NCBI RefSeq assembly: GCF_900174485.1
Contig: NZ_LT837803.1
Span: 1,751,305-1,815,304 of the forward strand
Length of the DNA: 64,000 nucleotides
DNA from: Sterolibacterium denitrificans
Lineage (GTDB): Bacteria > Pseudomonadota > Gammaproteobacteria > Burkholderiales > Rhodocyclaceae
Direction: 5' to 3'
Each line of letters starts with the position of its first letter. Positions within the stretch are counted from its first letter, which is position 1. Made by a program: the position numbers and the translations under genes. Below are positions 23,639-32,955 of the stretch, one piece after another. The notes below the pieces were generated by a model that saw only the letters and a program-made list of their open reading frames with translations, was not told the origin of the DNA and did no database searches.

Positions 23639-24384
23639 GTCCTGCCGAAGTCATGTCGACGATGGGTTGTGTCATTGCCATGCGGTTTCAGCGTCGCACC
23701 GGCCGCCCAGCATCCGGCGCCATCCCGTGGCTGGTCCGTCGTTGAGGCGGCAAGCCGGGCAAGGAATTCACCGCGGGAAATCTCGCGGGCGCCGAGCGTG
23801 GCCAGATGCGTCGTCTTCATTTGGCAATCTATCATGACAAAGCCGTTCCGTTCGAGATGGCGGCACAGGTGGACGAGGGCGATCTTCGAGGCGTCGCGTA
23901 CCCGCGCGAACATCGACTCGCCATAGAAGACCCGGCCCAGCGCGACGCCATACAGGCCGCCGGCCAGCTCGCCATCGATCCAGGTTTCGACCGAGTGCGC
24001 GTGGCCAAGCGCGTGCAGGCGCGTGTAGGCAAGCTGCATTTCCGGGCTGATCCAGGTGCCGGGTTGGGCATGGCGTGGCGCCGCGCACTCTGCCATGACG
24101 CGGCCGAAGCGGGTATCGAGGCGCACTTCGTAGGCGCGGTTGCGCAGCGTCCTGGCCAGCGAGCGCGAGATTTTCAACTCGGCGGGGAACAGCACCATGC
24201 GCGGATCGGGACTCCACCACAGCAGCGGGTCGCCCGGCGAATACCAGGGAAAGATGCCGCGACGATAGGCGGCAAGCAGCCGCTCGGGCGACAGATCGGC
24301 GCCGGCGCAGAGCAGTCCGTTCGGTTCGCGCAGCGCCTGTTCCACCGGCGGGAACGGATCATCGCGTTGCAGCAGGGGGATCAT
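23635..24384 (-). CDS. aat: Leucyl/phenylalanyl-tRNA-protein transferase
   Basis: L/F-transferase (249 aa) that attaches Leu or Phe from aminoacyl-tRNA to N-terminal Lys or Arg, the second branch of the bacterial N-degron pathway. The family hallmark [23 protein letters not shown] is clear, as are the C-terminal blocks [18 protein letters not shown] and FVMIDCQM. The last 25 or so residues are less typical. It overlaps bpt by four bases and follows the fbpC-like gene by seven bases, so the three may be cotranscribed. Confidence 0.95.
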   Translation of the reverse strand: MIPLLQRDDPFPPVEQALREPNGLLCAGADLSPERLLAAYRRGIFPWYSPGDPLLWWSPDPRMVLFPAELKISRSLARTLRNRAYEVRLDTRFGRVMAECAAPRHAQPGTWISPEMQLAYTRLHALGHAHSVETWIDGELAGGLYGVALGRVFYGESMFARVRDASKIALVHLCRHLERNGFVMIDCQMKTTHLATLGAREISRGEFLARLAASTTDQPRDGAGCWAAGATLKPHGNDTTHRRHDFGRT

Positions 24385-24390
24385 GCGGCG

Positions 24391-25524
24391 TCAGCGAAGC
24401 GCGGCGGCTGGGCCGTGTGCTGGCGATGAGCCGGCGTGTTCGGCGTGTTCATTCCTGAAGGCGACGACATGGCTGACGTCCAGGCGGATGCCGATGGATT
24501 CGCCGATGGCGTGGTTGTGGTGCGAAGGTACCAGGGACAGCACTTCCATGCCGCTGCCCAGACGCAGGGTGTACAGGATCTCGGCGCCGCGAAAGGCCTT
24601 GTGGCGGACTTCGGCATGCAACGGGCTACTGTCATCGTGGATGATGTCGTCGGGGCGCAGCAGGATTTCAATGCTTTCGGTGTTCTGCGCCTGTCCCCGG
24701 CAGGCATCCTGCGCGCAATGGATGGGTTGCGCCACGCAGATGCGGCCGAGTTCGATTTCGACGCAGCAGGGATCGAGGAGTCTGCCGGGAAGAAAGACGC
24801 CCTGGCCGACGAAATCGGCGACGCAGCGGTTGGCCGGGCGGTGGTAGAGGTTGTAGGGCGTATCCCATTGCTGGATGCGCCCCTGCGCCATGACGCCGAC
24901 TTCATCGGCCATGGCAAAGGCTTCGTGCTGGTCGTGGGTCACCAGCACGGCGGTGATGCCCTGCTGCTTGAGTATCTCGCGCACCTCGAGCGAGAGACGC
25001 TCGCGCAGGTCGACATCCAGATTGGAGAAAGGCTCGTCGAGGAGGATCAGTTGCGGGCGCGGCGCCAGGGCGCGGGCGAGGGCGACGCGCTGTTGCTGGC
25101 CGCCGGAGAGCTCGTGCGGAAATTTGTTTTCCTGGCCGGCCAGGCCAACCGTGGCCAGCAGTTCCGCAACCCGCGTCTTGCGTTGCGCCTTCGGCAGAGG
25201 GTTGCGACCACGCAGGCCGAAGCCGATGTTGTCGGCAACGCTCAGATGCGGGAAGAGGGCGTAATCCTGGAATACCATGCCGATCTGCCGCTGCTCGGGT
25301 GGCAGCATCATGCCGGCCCGGCTCAGTGTATTTGCGGCGACGCGGATTTCACCGGCGGCGATTTCCTCGAAGCCGGCAATGCAGCGCAGCAGCGTGGTCT
25401 TGCCGCAGCCCGAGGGTCCCAGCAGGCAGGCGATGCTGCCGCGTTCAACGGCCAGGCTGACGCCATCGACGACAGTGTGACTACCGTAACGCTGGATGAT
25501 GCCGGCAAGCTCGAGAAATGCCAT
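24391..25524 (-). CDS. fbpC: Ferric iron ABC transporter ATP-binding protein
   Basis: ABC ATPase (377 aa) of the spermidine/iron/sulfate class. Walker A is [10 protein letters not shown], the signature LSGGQQQR, Walker [13 protein letters not shown] and the H-loop [11 protein letters not shown]-terminal OB-type regulatory domain (about 240-377) follows. The neighbouring permease and periplasmic iron-binding genes assign the substrate as Fe3+. ATG 25524 begins MAFLELAGI; the further open frame is not family-like. It is divergent from the permease gene, with 127 bases between them. Confidence 0.9.
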   Translation of the reverse strand: MAFLELAGIIQRYGSHTVVDGVSLAVERGSIACLLGPSGCGKTTLLRCIAGFEEIAAGEIRVAANTLSRAGMMLPPEQRQIGMVFQDYALFPHLSVADNIGFGLRGRNPLPKAQRKTRVAELLATVGLAGQENKFPHELSGGQQQRVALARALAPRPQLILLDEPFSNLDVDLRERLSLEVREILKQQGITAVLVTHDQHEAFAMADEVGVMAQGRIQQWDTPYNLYHRPANRCVADFVGQGVFLPGRLLDPCCVEIELGRICVAQPIHCAQDACRGQAQNTESIEILLRPDDIIHDDSSPLHAEVRHKAFRGAEILYTLRLGSGMEVLSLVPSHHNHAIGESIGIRLDVSHVVAFRNEHAEHAGSSPAHGPAAALR

Positions 25525-25651
25525 GGATATGATCTGTTCCGGCAAAAATGCCGTAAATGCGCAGCGTGCGTGGTGCGTGGGACGTGGTGCGTGGCAATGA
25601 TGGCGGCCAGGAGGAGCGGGCAATTATAATTCCCATCCACAAAGCCGACAC

Positions 25652-27283
25652 ATGACGATCCCGCGCCTCAACTTCCTGCTTTTGTTTGCCGCACTCATCG
25701 CAGTGCTGGTAGGTTTGCCGGTCGCCAGCGTATTGGCAAATATCTTCAGCGGCGGTACCGAGGAAATCTGGCGTCATCTGGCCGCCACCGTGTTGCCGGA
25801 ATATGTCGCCAATACGCTGTGGCTGTGCCTCGGGGTCGGCTTGGGCGTGATCGTCGTCGGCGTGGCCACCGCCTGGCTGGTGGTCATGCACGAGTTTCCC
25901 GGCCGGCGCATTTTCGAGTGGGCGCTGGTGCTGCCGCTGGCGATGCCGGCCTACGTGCTGGCCTACGTGTATACGGATTTCCTCCAGTTCGCCGGCCCGC
26001 TGCAGACGGCCTTGCGCGAGTTCTTCGACTGGGGGCGGGGCGATTACTGGTTTCCCGAAGTGCGCAGTCTGGGCGGCGCCGTCAGCGTGTTCATCTGCGT
26101 GATGTATCCCTACGTCTATCTGCTGGCGCGCACCGCCTTCATCGAACGCAGCAGCGGCATGCTCGAAGCGGCGCGCAGCCTTGGGCAGGGGCCCTGGCGC
26201 AGCTTCTTCAGCGTCTCGCTGCCGCTGGCGCGTCCGGCCGTTGCCGCCGGCGCGGCGCTGGCTTTGATGGAAACGCTGGCCGACTATGGGGCGGTTTCCT
26301 ATTTCGCCGTGCAGACATTCACCACCGGAATTTATCGCGCCTGGTTTTCACTCGGCGACCGGACGGCTGCCGCGCAACTGGCCGCCTTGCTGCTCGGATT
26401 CGTGATTCTGTTGCTGGCGCTTGAACGCCATTCGCAGGGACGGGCGCGGTTCTACAACACCACGGGACGCAATCGTCCGGCGCGCGGCAGGCTGCGCGGT
26501 GGCCGTGCGCTCGCCGCCTGGCTGGCCTGCATGCTGCCGCTGTTCTGCGGTTTCCTGCTGCCCGGCGGCCTGCTGCTGCGGCTGGCACTGCTTGATGAGG
26601 AAGCGCGGTTCGGCATGCGTTTCATCGAACTTTCCGGCAACAGTTTTCTGCTCGCCGGTCTGAGCAGCCTGCTGGCGGTTGCGCTGGCCCTGTTGCTGGC
26701 CTACGGCGCCCGTCTGTCGAAAGGGCATGCCGCAGCGGCGCTGAATCGCCTGGTCGGCCTGGGTTATGCCGTGCCGGGCTCGGTGATTGCCGTCGGTGTG
26801 CTGATTCCCGTGACGCGCCTCGATCACTGGCTTGCCGCGCAGTGGCTGTCGTTGACCGGCGACAATCCCGGCCTGCTCCTGACCGGCGGGATTGCCGCGC
26901 TGGTATATGCCTATCTGGTGCGCGTACTGGCGGTGGCGCTGCAATCGGTACAGGCCAGTCTGGCCAAGATCACGCCAAGCATGGATGCCGCTGCCCGCAG
27001 CCTGGGACTCGGCCAGACGGCAACCTTGCGCCGCGTGCATCTGCCGATGCTGCGCGGCAGCCTGCTGACGGCCGGCTTGCTGGTGTTCGTCGATGTGATG
27101 AAGGAACTGCCGGCAACTCTGGTGATGCGGCCGTTCAATTTCGATACGCTGGCAACCCAGACTTACACCCTGGCGGCGGACGAACGTCTGGCCGAGGCTT
27201 CGGTTCCCGCGCTGGCGATCGTCGTCGTCGGACTCCTGCCGCTGATCGTGCTTTCGCGCCAGATTGCCCGCGGCGGGCGTTGA
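25652..27283 (+). CDS. fbpB: Ferric iron ABC transporter permease (fused double domain)
   Basis: Inner-membrane permease (543 aa) with two homologous six-helix domains in one chain, as in FbpB/SfuB proteins. Each half has an EAA loop that docks the ATPase: EAARSLGQGPWRSFFSVSLPLARPA, and AAARSLGLGQTATLRRVHLP. TATAAT at 25625-25630 lies just upstream of the ATG and may be its -10 element. It is transcribed away from fbpC and towards fbpA, so the transporter is spread over three transcripts. Confidence 0.93.
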   Translation: MTIPRLNFLLLFAALIAVLVGLPVASVLANIFSGGTEEIWRHLAATVLPEYVANTLWLCLGVGLGVIVVGVATAWLVVMHEFPGRRIFEWALVLPLAMPAYVLAYVYTDFLQFAGPLQTALREFFDWGRGDYWFPEVRSLGGAVSVFICVMYPYVYLLARTAFIERSSGMLEAARSLGQGPWRSFFSVSLPLARPAVAAGAALALMETLADYGAVSYFAVQTFTTGIYRAWFSLGDRTAAAQLAALLLGFVILLLALERHSQGRARFYNTTGRNRPARGRLRGGRALAAWLACMLPLFCGFLLPGGLLLRLALLDEEARFGMRFIELSGNSFLLAGLSSLLAVALALLLAYGARLSKGHAAAALNRLVGLGYAVPGSVIAVGVLIPVTRLDHWLAAQWLSLTGDNPGLLLTGGIAALVYAYLVRVLAVALQSVQASLAKITPSMDAAARSLGLGQTATLRRVHLPMLRGSLLTAGLLVFVDVMKELPATLVMRPFNFDTLATQTYTLAADERLAEASVPALAIVVVGLLPLIVLSRQIARGGR

Positions 27284-27295
27284 TCTGGCGGCAGC

Positions 27296-27323
27296 AAAAA
27301 AAACGCCCCGATGAACGGGGCGT
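27296..27323 (-). terminator. Terminator of fbpA
   Basis: 8-bp perfect stem ACGCCCCG / CGGGGCGT with a five-base loop. Read on the minus strand it is followed by a run of eight T, so it ends the minus-strand fbpA transcript; it lies just after the convergent fbpB stop. Confidence 0.85.
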
Positions 27324-27398
27324 AAACCAGGGGAAAAAGTTGCGCTGCTTGGTGTGTTTGGCGGCGTGGGGCGCTTTACGCTTCGCTTCAGTTGCGCT

Positions 27399-28439
27399 TC
27401 AGCGGAAGCCGGCGCGGTCGAAAATCATCTGGGCCTTGGCGCGGTATTTCGCGAGCTCGCCGACTTCCAGGGTGTCGGCCTTGAACGGGCCGAGGCTGTC
27501 GAGGGCGGGGTTGCTGACCTTGACGCCGGCAACGACCGGCCATTCGTTGTTGCCGTCGGCAAAGTAGCGCTGGGACGCATCGCTGGCGAGATATTCGAGG
27601 AACTTCACTGCCGCTTCCTTGTGCGGCGCGGTTTTCAGCATGCCGCCGCCGGAAACGTTGATGTGGGTGCCGTTGCCCTGCTGGTCGGGCCAGACGACGC
27701 CGATGCGTTCGGCGAGCTTGCGGTCATCCGCTTTTCCCGAGCGCATCAGACGCGCCACATAGTAGCTGTTGCTGAGTGCCACGTCGCACTCGCCGGCGGC
27801 GACCGCCTTGATCTGGTCGGTGTCGCCGCCTTTCGGCGGGCGGGCGAAATTGGCGACGACGCCGCGCGCCCATTCTTCGGCCTTCGCTTCGCCCTCATGG
27901 GCGATGATGGAGGCCAGCAGCGACAGGTTGTAGGGATGCGAACCGGAGCGCGAGCAGACCTTGCCCTTCAGCGCGGGCTTGGCGAGATCGGCGTAATTGC
28001 GCACTTCATCCGCTTTGATGCTGCGTTTGGCATATACGATGACCCGGGCGCGCGTCGAGAAAGAGAACCAGTTGGCCGTGCGCAGATGCACCGGAATGCG
28101 TGATTCGAGCAGCTTCGAGCTGACCGGCGCGAACAGGCCGAGATCGTCGGCGGCGGCCAGGCGCGCGGCATCGACGGTGAGCAGGACATCTGCCGGGCTG
28201 TTCGCGCCTTCGTTGCGGATGCGCTCCAGCAGTTCTTCTTCCTTGCCTTCGATGCGATTGATCTTGATGCCGGTTTGTTTGGTGAACTCGCTGTAGAGTG
28301 CCTCGTCGGTTTGATAATGACGTGCCGAATACAGATTGAGCACGTTTTCTTCGGCAGCCTGGGCCGTTTGGCCCAGCGGGAGCGCCAGGGCAAGGCAGCA
28401 TGCGAGCAGGTAGCGGGTGGGACGCAGGTTCATGATCAT
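27399..28439 (-). CDS. fbpA: Fe(3+) ABC transporter substrate-binding protein
   Basis: Periplasmic iron-binding protein (346 aa) with the signal peptide MIMNLRPTRYLLACCLALALPLGQTAQA. The mature protein opens ENVLNLYSARHYQTDEALY and contains adjacent iron-ligand tyrosines in LSNSYYVARLM, a hallmark of FbpA/FutA. Two ATGs are possible (28439 and 28433); the first is taken because AGGA lies nine bases before it. It is convergent with fbpB and has its own promoter region with a Fur-like box, which predicts expression under iron starvation. Confidence 0.93.
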   Translation of the reverse strand: MIMNLRPTRYLLACCLALALPLGQTAQAAEENVLNLYSARHYQTDEALYSEFTKQTGIKINRIEGKEEELLERIRNEGANSPADVLLTVDAARLAAADDLGLFAPVSSKLLESRIPVHLRTANWFSFSTRARVIVYAKRSIKADEVRNYADLAKPALKGKVCSRSGSHPYNLSLLASIIAHEGEAKAEEWARGVVANFARPPKGGDTDQIKAVAAGECDVALSNSYYVARLMRSGKADDRKLAERIGVVWPDQQGNGTHINVSGGGMLKTAPHKEAAVKFLEYLASDASQRYFADGNNEWPVVAGVKVSNPALDSLGPFKADTLEVGELAKYRAKAQMIFDRAGFR

Positions 28440-28523
28440 GACGCGATTTCCTGGGTGGAAGCTGATGGCAGCGGATGACAAATCTGAAGCGCCGATGATA
28501 GAGAAGAAATCGTGATTTGTAAA

Positions 28524-28538
28524 TGAGAATAATTCGCA
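28524..28538 (-). promoter_or_regulatory. Putative Fur box upstream of fbpA
   Basis: TGAGAAT-A-ATTCGCA matches the 7-1-7 Fur consensus (TGATAAT-N-ATTATCA) at 11 of 14 positions, 85 bases before the fbpA start in an AT-rich patch. It fits iron repression of the binding protein. Confidence 0.6.
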
Positions 28539-28550
28539 ACAATTTGTTGC
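28536..28550. repeat. Perfect 7-1-7 palindrome abutting the Fur-like box
   Basis: GCAACAA-T-TTGTTGC overlaps the right end of the Fur-like box by three bases. It looks like an operator for a dimeric regulator, but its binder is not identifiable from sequence. Confidence 0.5.
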
Positions 28551-28710
28551 TGTTTATTTACGATTCGAGTGGGCAGCCCCGATACGGCTTCTGTCTGGCT
28601 CACTTTCGACTGGCGGCAGGACATTCCGCGCGTCCGGCGCGGCGGCGGGGCTGCCGTTCGGGGCCGGAAACAGGGCCGGGAAGATCGAGGCAGGCTAGAA
28701 TTCACGCACC

Positions 28711-29664
28711 ATGAAGAAGTTTCCCTGCCGGGCGGGATGCGGATCGAGTCTTTTTTCCGCAGTCCTCGTCGTTTTTCTGCTCTCCGCCTGCGCCCAGTGG
28801 CTGCCGTTCAAGGAACCGCCGCCTGCCGTACCTGCGCCCGCCGCCAAGTCGCAGCCGCCATCTCCGCCTCCGCCGCCCAGGATCGCTCTGGCGCTGGGCG
28901 GCGGCGCGGCGCGCGGCTTTGCCCATGTCGGCGTGATCAAGGCGCTGGAGGCGCAGGGCATCGTGCCGGACATCATCGTCGGCACGAGTGCGGGCGCGGT
29001 GGTCGGGGCTCTGTATGCCGCCGGCCACAGCGGTTTCGAACTGCAGAAACTGGCCTTGCAGATGGACGAAGGGCAGGTGGCCGACTGGTCTCTGCCGGCG
29101 CGTGGCGTCATCAAGGGTGAGGCTTTGCAGGATTTCGTCAATCGCGCCGTCAATCAGCGGCCGCTGGAAAAGATGCCTCGTTTGTTCGCCGTCGTGGCAA
29201 CCGATCTGCAAAGCGGCGAAGCTGCGGTTTTCCGCAGCGGCAACACCGGCATGGCGGTGCGGGCGTCGAGCAGCGTGCCGGGCGTGTTTCAGCCGGTCGT
29301 GATCAATGGGCATGAGTATGTCGATGGCGGCCTGGTTCATCCCGTGCCGGTGCGCGTGGCGCGCTCGCTTGGGGCCGACTTCGTGATTGCCGTGGATATC
29401 AGCGCTCGACCGCAATATGGCCGGGTGCAGAGCACGCTCGACGTGCTGCTGCAGACCTTTGCGATCATGGGGCAGAGCATCGGCCGGCATGAGCTGCCGG
29501 AAGCCGACATGGTGATTCGTCCGGAAACGCCGAACATCCGCGCAACCAGCTTTCAGGATCGCCACCTGGCCGTGCTGGAAGGCGAAAAGGCCGTCGCCGT
29601 GCTGCTGCCTGAACTCAGGCGCAAGCTGGCGAAGCTGCGGGAAGAGCGCCAACAGCGTCAATGA
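28711..29664 (+). CDS. Patatin-like phospholipase lipoprotein
   Basis: Ser-Asp dyad acyl hydrolase (317 aa) of the patatin/RssA family. The N-terminal signal ends in a lipobox (LLSAC), followed by a proline-rich linker (about 35-57), so it should be a lipid-anchored envelope protein. The oxyanion hole is ALGGGAARGFAHVG, the nucleophile GTSAG and the catalytic Asp VDGGL; all are intact. The substrate is unknown. It is flanked by fbpA (divergent) and the NlpC/P60 gene (convergent) and belongs to no obvious operon. Confidence 0.92.
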   Translation: MKKFPCRAGCGSSLFSAVLVVFLLSACAQWLPFKEPPPAVPAPAAKSQPPSPPPPPRIALALGGGAARGFAHVGVIKALEAQGIVPDIIVGTSAGAVVGALYAAGHSGFELQKLALQMDEGQVADWSLPARGVIKGEALQDFVNRAVNQRPLEKMPRLFAVVATDLQSGEAAVFRSGNTGMAVRASSSVPGVFQPVVINGHEYVDGGLVHPVPVRVARSLGADFVIAVDISARPQYGRVQSTLDVLLQTFAIMGQSIGRHELPEADMVIRPETPNIRATSFQDRHLAVLEGEKAVAVLLPELRRKLAKLREERQQRQ

Positions 29665-29787
29665 CGCCAGTAGCGCCGGAAAGCTCGGGAATCGGGAGGG
29701 CTGCGTCCGGGTAGCGAATCAGGCTGCAGATTGCAGACCGTGGGTTACGGCAGCCGATGCCGGCAAGCAGGCCGTTCGGCGGTTCGG

Positions 29788-30306
29788 TTATATGCCGTCG
29801 ATGCGCCGGGCGCCGTTGTAGCGCTTGCCCCAGTATTTCTCTCGCAAATCGTCGATGCGCACCTTGCCGCCGGAGGCCGGGGCATGGACGAACTGCTGGT
29901 TGCCCAGATAGATGCCGACGTGGGAAAAGGCGCGGCGCATGGTATTGAAGAACACCAGATCGCCTGGCTGCAACTCGTCCTTATGGACGGTTTCGCCTCG
30001 GTGGCTCATTTCGCGCGCCGTGCGCGGCAGCACGGTGCCGACGCTCTTGAAAACATGATTGACGAGGCCACTGCAGTCGAAGCCGGTTTCCGGTGAACTG
30101 CCGCCGCGCCGATAACGTATTCCAATGAAGGCCAGGGCGCGTTCGGCCGCCTTTTCGGCGCTTTCGCCGGTACGTTCGAGCAGCGAAGGCTCATCCGCGA
30201 GCTGCTGACGGACGGTGTGGAAATCCTCGGCGACCTGATCGGCCTGGCAAGGTGCCGTGGCCAGGCAGGATAGACTCAGAAAAATGGCAAGGATGCTGCT
30301 GCGCAT
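29788..30306 (-). CDS. NlpC/P60 cell-wall peptidase
   Basis: Secreted gamma-D-glutamyl-diaminopimelate endopeptidase-like protein (172 aa). The signal peptide is MRSSILAIFLSLSCLATAPCQA. The catalytic Cys is in GFDCSGLVNHVF and the His in FSHVGIYLGNQQFVHAP. It is a single NlpC/P60 domain with a short N-terminal helix and no cell-wall-binding repeat. ATG 30306 is chosen because the frame upstream runs through a short tandem repeat and has no signal-peptide character. Confidence 0.9.
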   Translation of the reverse strand: MRSSILAIFLSLSCLATAPCQADQVAEDFHTVRQQLADEPSLLERTGESAEKAAERALAFIGIRYRRGGSSPETGFDCSGLVNHVFKSVGTVLPRTAREMSHRGETVHKDELQPGDLVFFNTMRRAFSHVGIYLGNQQFVHAPASGGKVRIDDLREKYWGKRYNGARRIDGI

Positions 30307-30340
30307 GTCGTCGGATGTCGGGGCAAGTCTGGGCTGAATG

Positions 30341-30391
30341 GGAGCAAATGAAAGCGGATGGAAGCCAATTGGAAGCGAATCGAAGCCAATG
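30341..30391. repeat. Degenerate ~10-bp tandem repeat upstream of the NlpC/P60 gene
   Basis: Five head-to-tail units resembling GAAGCCAATG (GGAGCAAATG, AAAGCGGATG, GAAGCCAATT and so on), 35 bases upstream of the peptidase start. The period is close to one helical turn. Function unknown. Confidence 0.5.
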
Positions 30392-30581
30392 CGGCAAAAC
30401 TTCACAGCCGCCGAATATATAACGATAAATTTACACTGTAAATATTTCGCTTTCTTTCACAGGCCTCGCTTCCTTCCAACAGGAGGGATATTCTGTCGCT
30501 TTTCGTTGCTTTGGCGTGCCTGGGCGTATTTGCGGGGGCCGTGGCGGACATTGCCGGAACTGCGACAGAAAGGTGGGGATC

Positions 30582-32483
30582 ATGGACAAGTACCAGAAAT
30601 ACCTGAGTTTCTATCGTCGCTCCATCGAGCAGCCCGAGGCTTTCTGGGCGGATGAGGCCGCATTGATCGATTGGCACGTGCCGCCGCGCCAGATACTCGA
30701 TGATTCGCGGCCGCCCTTTGCCCGCTGGTTCGTCGGCGGCGAGACCAATCTTTGCCACAACGCCGTCGACCGTCATGCCGCGGTGCGGCCGGATGCGCGG
30801 GCGCTGATTTACATCTCGACCGAGACCGGAACGGAACGGGTCTACAGTTTTCGCCAGTTGCAGCAGGAGGTCATGCGCATGGCCGCCATCCTGCAGGAAC
30901 TGGGCGTCGGCAAGGGCGACAGGGTGCTGATCTACATGCCGATGATTCCCGAGGCCTGTTTTGCGATGCTCGCCTGCGCGCGCATCGGTGCGATTCATTC
31001 GGTGGTCTTCGGCGGTTTTGCCGCCGCCTCGCTGGCCACGCGCATCGACGATGCCCGCCCGGCGTTGCTGATTTCTGCCGATGCCGGCATGCGCGGCGGC
31101 CGGGCCATCGCCTACAAGCCGCTGGTTGACGAAGCCTGCGCGCTGGCGCAGTTTCCACCGGCCAGGGTGCTGCTGGTGGATCGCGGTATCGAGGAAATGA
31201 AGCGCGTTGCCGGGCGCGATGCCGATTACGCGGCGCTGCGCGCAAAGCACATGGCGGCGCAGGTGCCGGTCACCTGGCTGGAATCCGGCGAGCCGTCCTA
31301 TATCCTGTACACCTCCGGCACCACCGGCAAGCCCAAGGGCGTGCAGCGCGACGTCGGCGGTTATGCGGTCGCGCTCGCCTCGTCGGTCAAGCGCATCTAT
31401 TGCGGCGAGGCGGGCGGGACGTTCTTCTCGACTTCGGACATCGGCTGGGTGGTGGGGCATTCCTACATCATCTACGGCCCGTTGCTGGCCGGCATGGCAA
31501 CGGTGATGTACGAAGGCACGCCGATTCGGCCCGACCCCGGTATCTGGTGGAAGATCGTCCAGGATCATCGGGTGAATGTGATGTTCAGCGCGCCGACGGC
31601 CATCCGTGTGCTGAAAAAGCAGGATCCGGAATACTTGCGCAAATACGATCTGTCTTCGCTCGAACGTCTCTACCTGGCGGGCGAACCGCTCGATCAGCCG
31701 ACGCATGAATGGATCATGGCGGCCCTGCAAAAGCCGGTGATCGACAACTACTGGCAGACCGAGACCGGCTGGCCGATGCTCTCTCCGGTGCCGGGCGTCG
31801 AGGAGACGCCGATCAAGTTCGGCTCACCGGCCTTTCCGGTCTATGGCTACAACCTCAAGCTGTTCCGCGAAGACGGCAGCGAGGCGGCCGTCAATGAAAA
31901 GGGTGTGGTCGGCATACTTCCGCCGCTGCCTCCCGGCTGCCTGACGACGGTATGGGGCGATGATGCGCGTTTCGTCAGTACCTATTTCTCGCTTTTCAAG
32001 GAACCCCTGGTGTATTCCTCGTTCGATTGGGGAATCCGCGATGAAGACGGTTATTACAGCATCCTCGGGCGTACCGATGACGTGATCAACGTGGCCGGCC
32101 ATCGCCTGGGCACCCGGGAAATCGAGGAAGCCGTGCAGGCGCACGCTGCCATTGCCGAAGTTGCCGTCGTCGGCGTCACGGATGCGCTCAAGGGCCAGTT
32201 GCCCATGGCTTTCGCCGTCGTCAAGGAACCCGCCCGGACGGCCACCGTGGAAGGGCGCCGGCAGCTCGAGCAGGAAGTGATGGCCACGGTCGACAGTCTG
32301 CTCGGCGCGATCGCCCGGCCGGCGCGCGTACATTTCGTCTCCGGTCTGCCCAAAACGCGTTCCGGAAAAATGTTGCGCCGTTCCATCCAGGCGCTGGCCG
32401 AAGGCCGCGATCCGGGCGATCTGACCAGCATCGACGATCCCGGCACGCTGGAGCAGATCAGGCAGATACTGGGCGCGGGTTGA
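30582..32483 (+). CDS. prpE: Propionyl-CoA synthetase-like acyl-CoA ligase
   Basis: AMP-forming acyl-CoA synthetase (633 aa; E. coli PrpE is 628). The family opening YQKYLSFYRRSIEQPEAFWADEA, the P-loop YTSGTTGKPKG, the adenylate motif YWQTETGWP, the hinge GRTDDVINVAGHRLGTREIE and the acetylatable lysine PKTRSGKMLRR are all present. The start ATG 30582 has AGGTGGGG before it. Propionate is the likely substrate; acetate or butyrate are possible. No methylcitrate-cycle genes lie beside it, though AcnB (54547-57144) is a type that can also hydrate 2-methylaconitate. Confidence 0.88.
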   Translation: MDKYQKYLSFYRRSIEQPEAFWADEAALIDWHVPPRQILDDSRPPFARWFVGGETNLCHNAVDRHAAVRPDARALIYISTETGTERVYSFRQLQQEVMRMAAILQELGVGKGDRVLIYMPMIPEACFAMLACARIGAIHSVVFGGFAAASLATRIDDARPALLISADAGMRGGRAIAYKPLVDEACALAQFPPARVLLVDRGIEEMKRVAGRDADYAALRAKHMAAQVPVTWLESGEPSYILYTSGTTGKPKGVQRDVGGYAVALASSVKRIYCGEAGGTFFSTSDIGWVVGHSYIIYGPLLAGMATVMYEGTPIRPDPGIWWKIVQDHRVNVMFSAPTAIRVLKKQDPEYLRKYDLSSLERLYLAGEPLDQPTHEWIMAALQKPVIDNYWQTETGWPMLSPVPGVEETPIKFGSPAFPVYGYNLKLFREDGSEAAVNEKGVVGILPPLPPGCLTTVWGDDARFVSTYFSLFKEPLVYSSFDWGIRDEDGYYSILGRTDDVINVAGHRLGTREIEEAVQAHAAIAEVAVVGVTDALKGQLPMAFAVVKEPARTATVEGRRQLEQEVMATVDSLLGAIARPARVHFVSGLPKTRSGKMLRRSIQALAEGRDPGDLTSIDDPGTLEQIRQILGAG

Positions 32484-32525
32484 AAAACGACAACGCCAAA
32501 AGTACGAGAATTTTTGAAATTTCCG

Positions 32526-32554
32526 TTGCGCGGCATGGAATGTGTTGCTAGAAT
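32526..32554 (+). promoter_or_regulatory. Sigma-70 promoter of tRNA-Val
   Basis: TTGCGC (32526-32531), a 17-base spacer and TAGAAT (32549-32554), ending 12 bases before the tRNA. Confidence 0.6.
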
Positions 32555-32566
32555 GCGCAGCTCTTC

Positions 32567-32643
32567 AGGCGCGTAGCTCAGCTGGTTAGAGCACCACCTT
32601 GACATGGTGGGGGTCGTTGGTTCGAGTCCAATCGCGCCTACCA
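32567..32643 (+). tRNA. tRNA-Val (GAC)
   Basis: 77-base cloverleaf. The acceptor stem AGGCGCG pairs with CGCGCCT, the anticodon stem CCACC pairs with GGTGG around the loop TTGACAT (anticodon GAC), the T-loop is TTCGAGT, and CCA is encoded. Confidence 0.96.
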
Positions 32644-32671
32644 GGATCTGGTAGTGAAAGTTGTACAAAAG

Positions 32672-32701
32672 TTGCAAAAAACAGCAGAGACGCAATATAA
32701 T
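32672..32701 (+). promoter_or_regulatory. Sigma-70 promoter of tRNA-Glu
   Basis: TTGCAA (32672-32677), an 18-base spacer and TATAAT (32696-32701), 61 bases before the tRNA. Confidence 0.6.
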
Positions 32702-32761
32702 GCCGGTCTTTGCTGGCGGCAGTCAGGCAGCAAACCGGCAGCACAGCAGCAAAAGCGTATT

Positions 32762-32837
32762 GACCCCATCGTCTAGAGGCCTAGGACAATACCCTTTCAC
32801 GGTATGAACCGGGGTTCGAATCCCCGTGGGGTCGCCA
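32762..32837 (+). tRNA. tRNA-Glu (TTC)
   Basis: 76-base cloverleaf with acceptor GACCCCA / TGGGGTC, the anticodon loop CTTTCAC (anticodon TTC), T-loop TTCGAAT and encoded CCA. Closely matches bacterial tRNA-Glu. Confidence 0.96.
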
Positions 32838-32885
32838 AACAAAAGCGTTGCCAAATCAGCAGAAAATGGCAGCTCTTTGGGTTTC

Positions 32886-32931
32886 AAGGTACCAAGGCAC
32901 GAATCGTACTAAGGTATCAAGGCACGAATCG
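32886..32931. repeat. Tandem 21-bp direct repeat between tRNA genes
   Basis: AAGGTAYCAAGGCACGAATC followed by G occurs twice (32886-32906 and 32911-32931), differing at one base, with a 25-base period. It lies in the spacer between tRNA-Glu and tRNA-Asp, probably within their transcript. Confidence 0.7.
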
Positions 32932-32955
32932 CCGGAAATCCAGCAGCTTTGGCGC

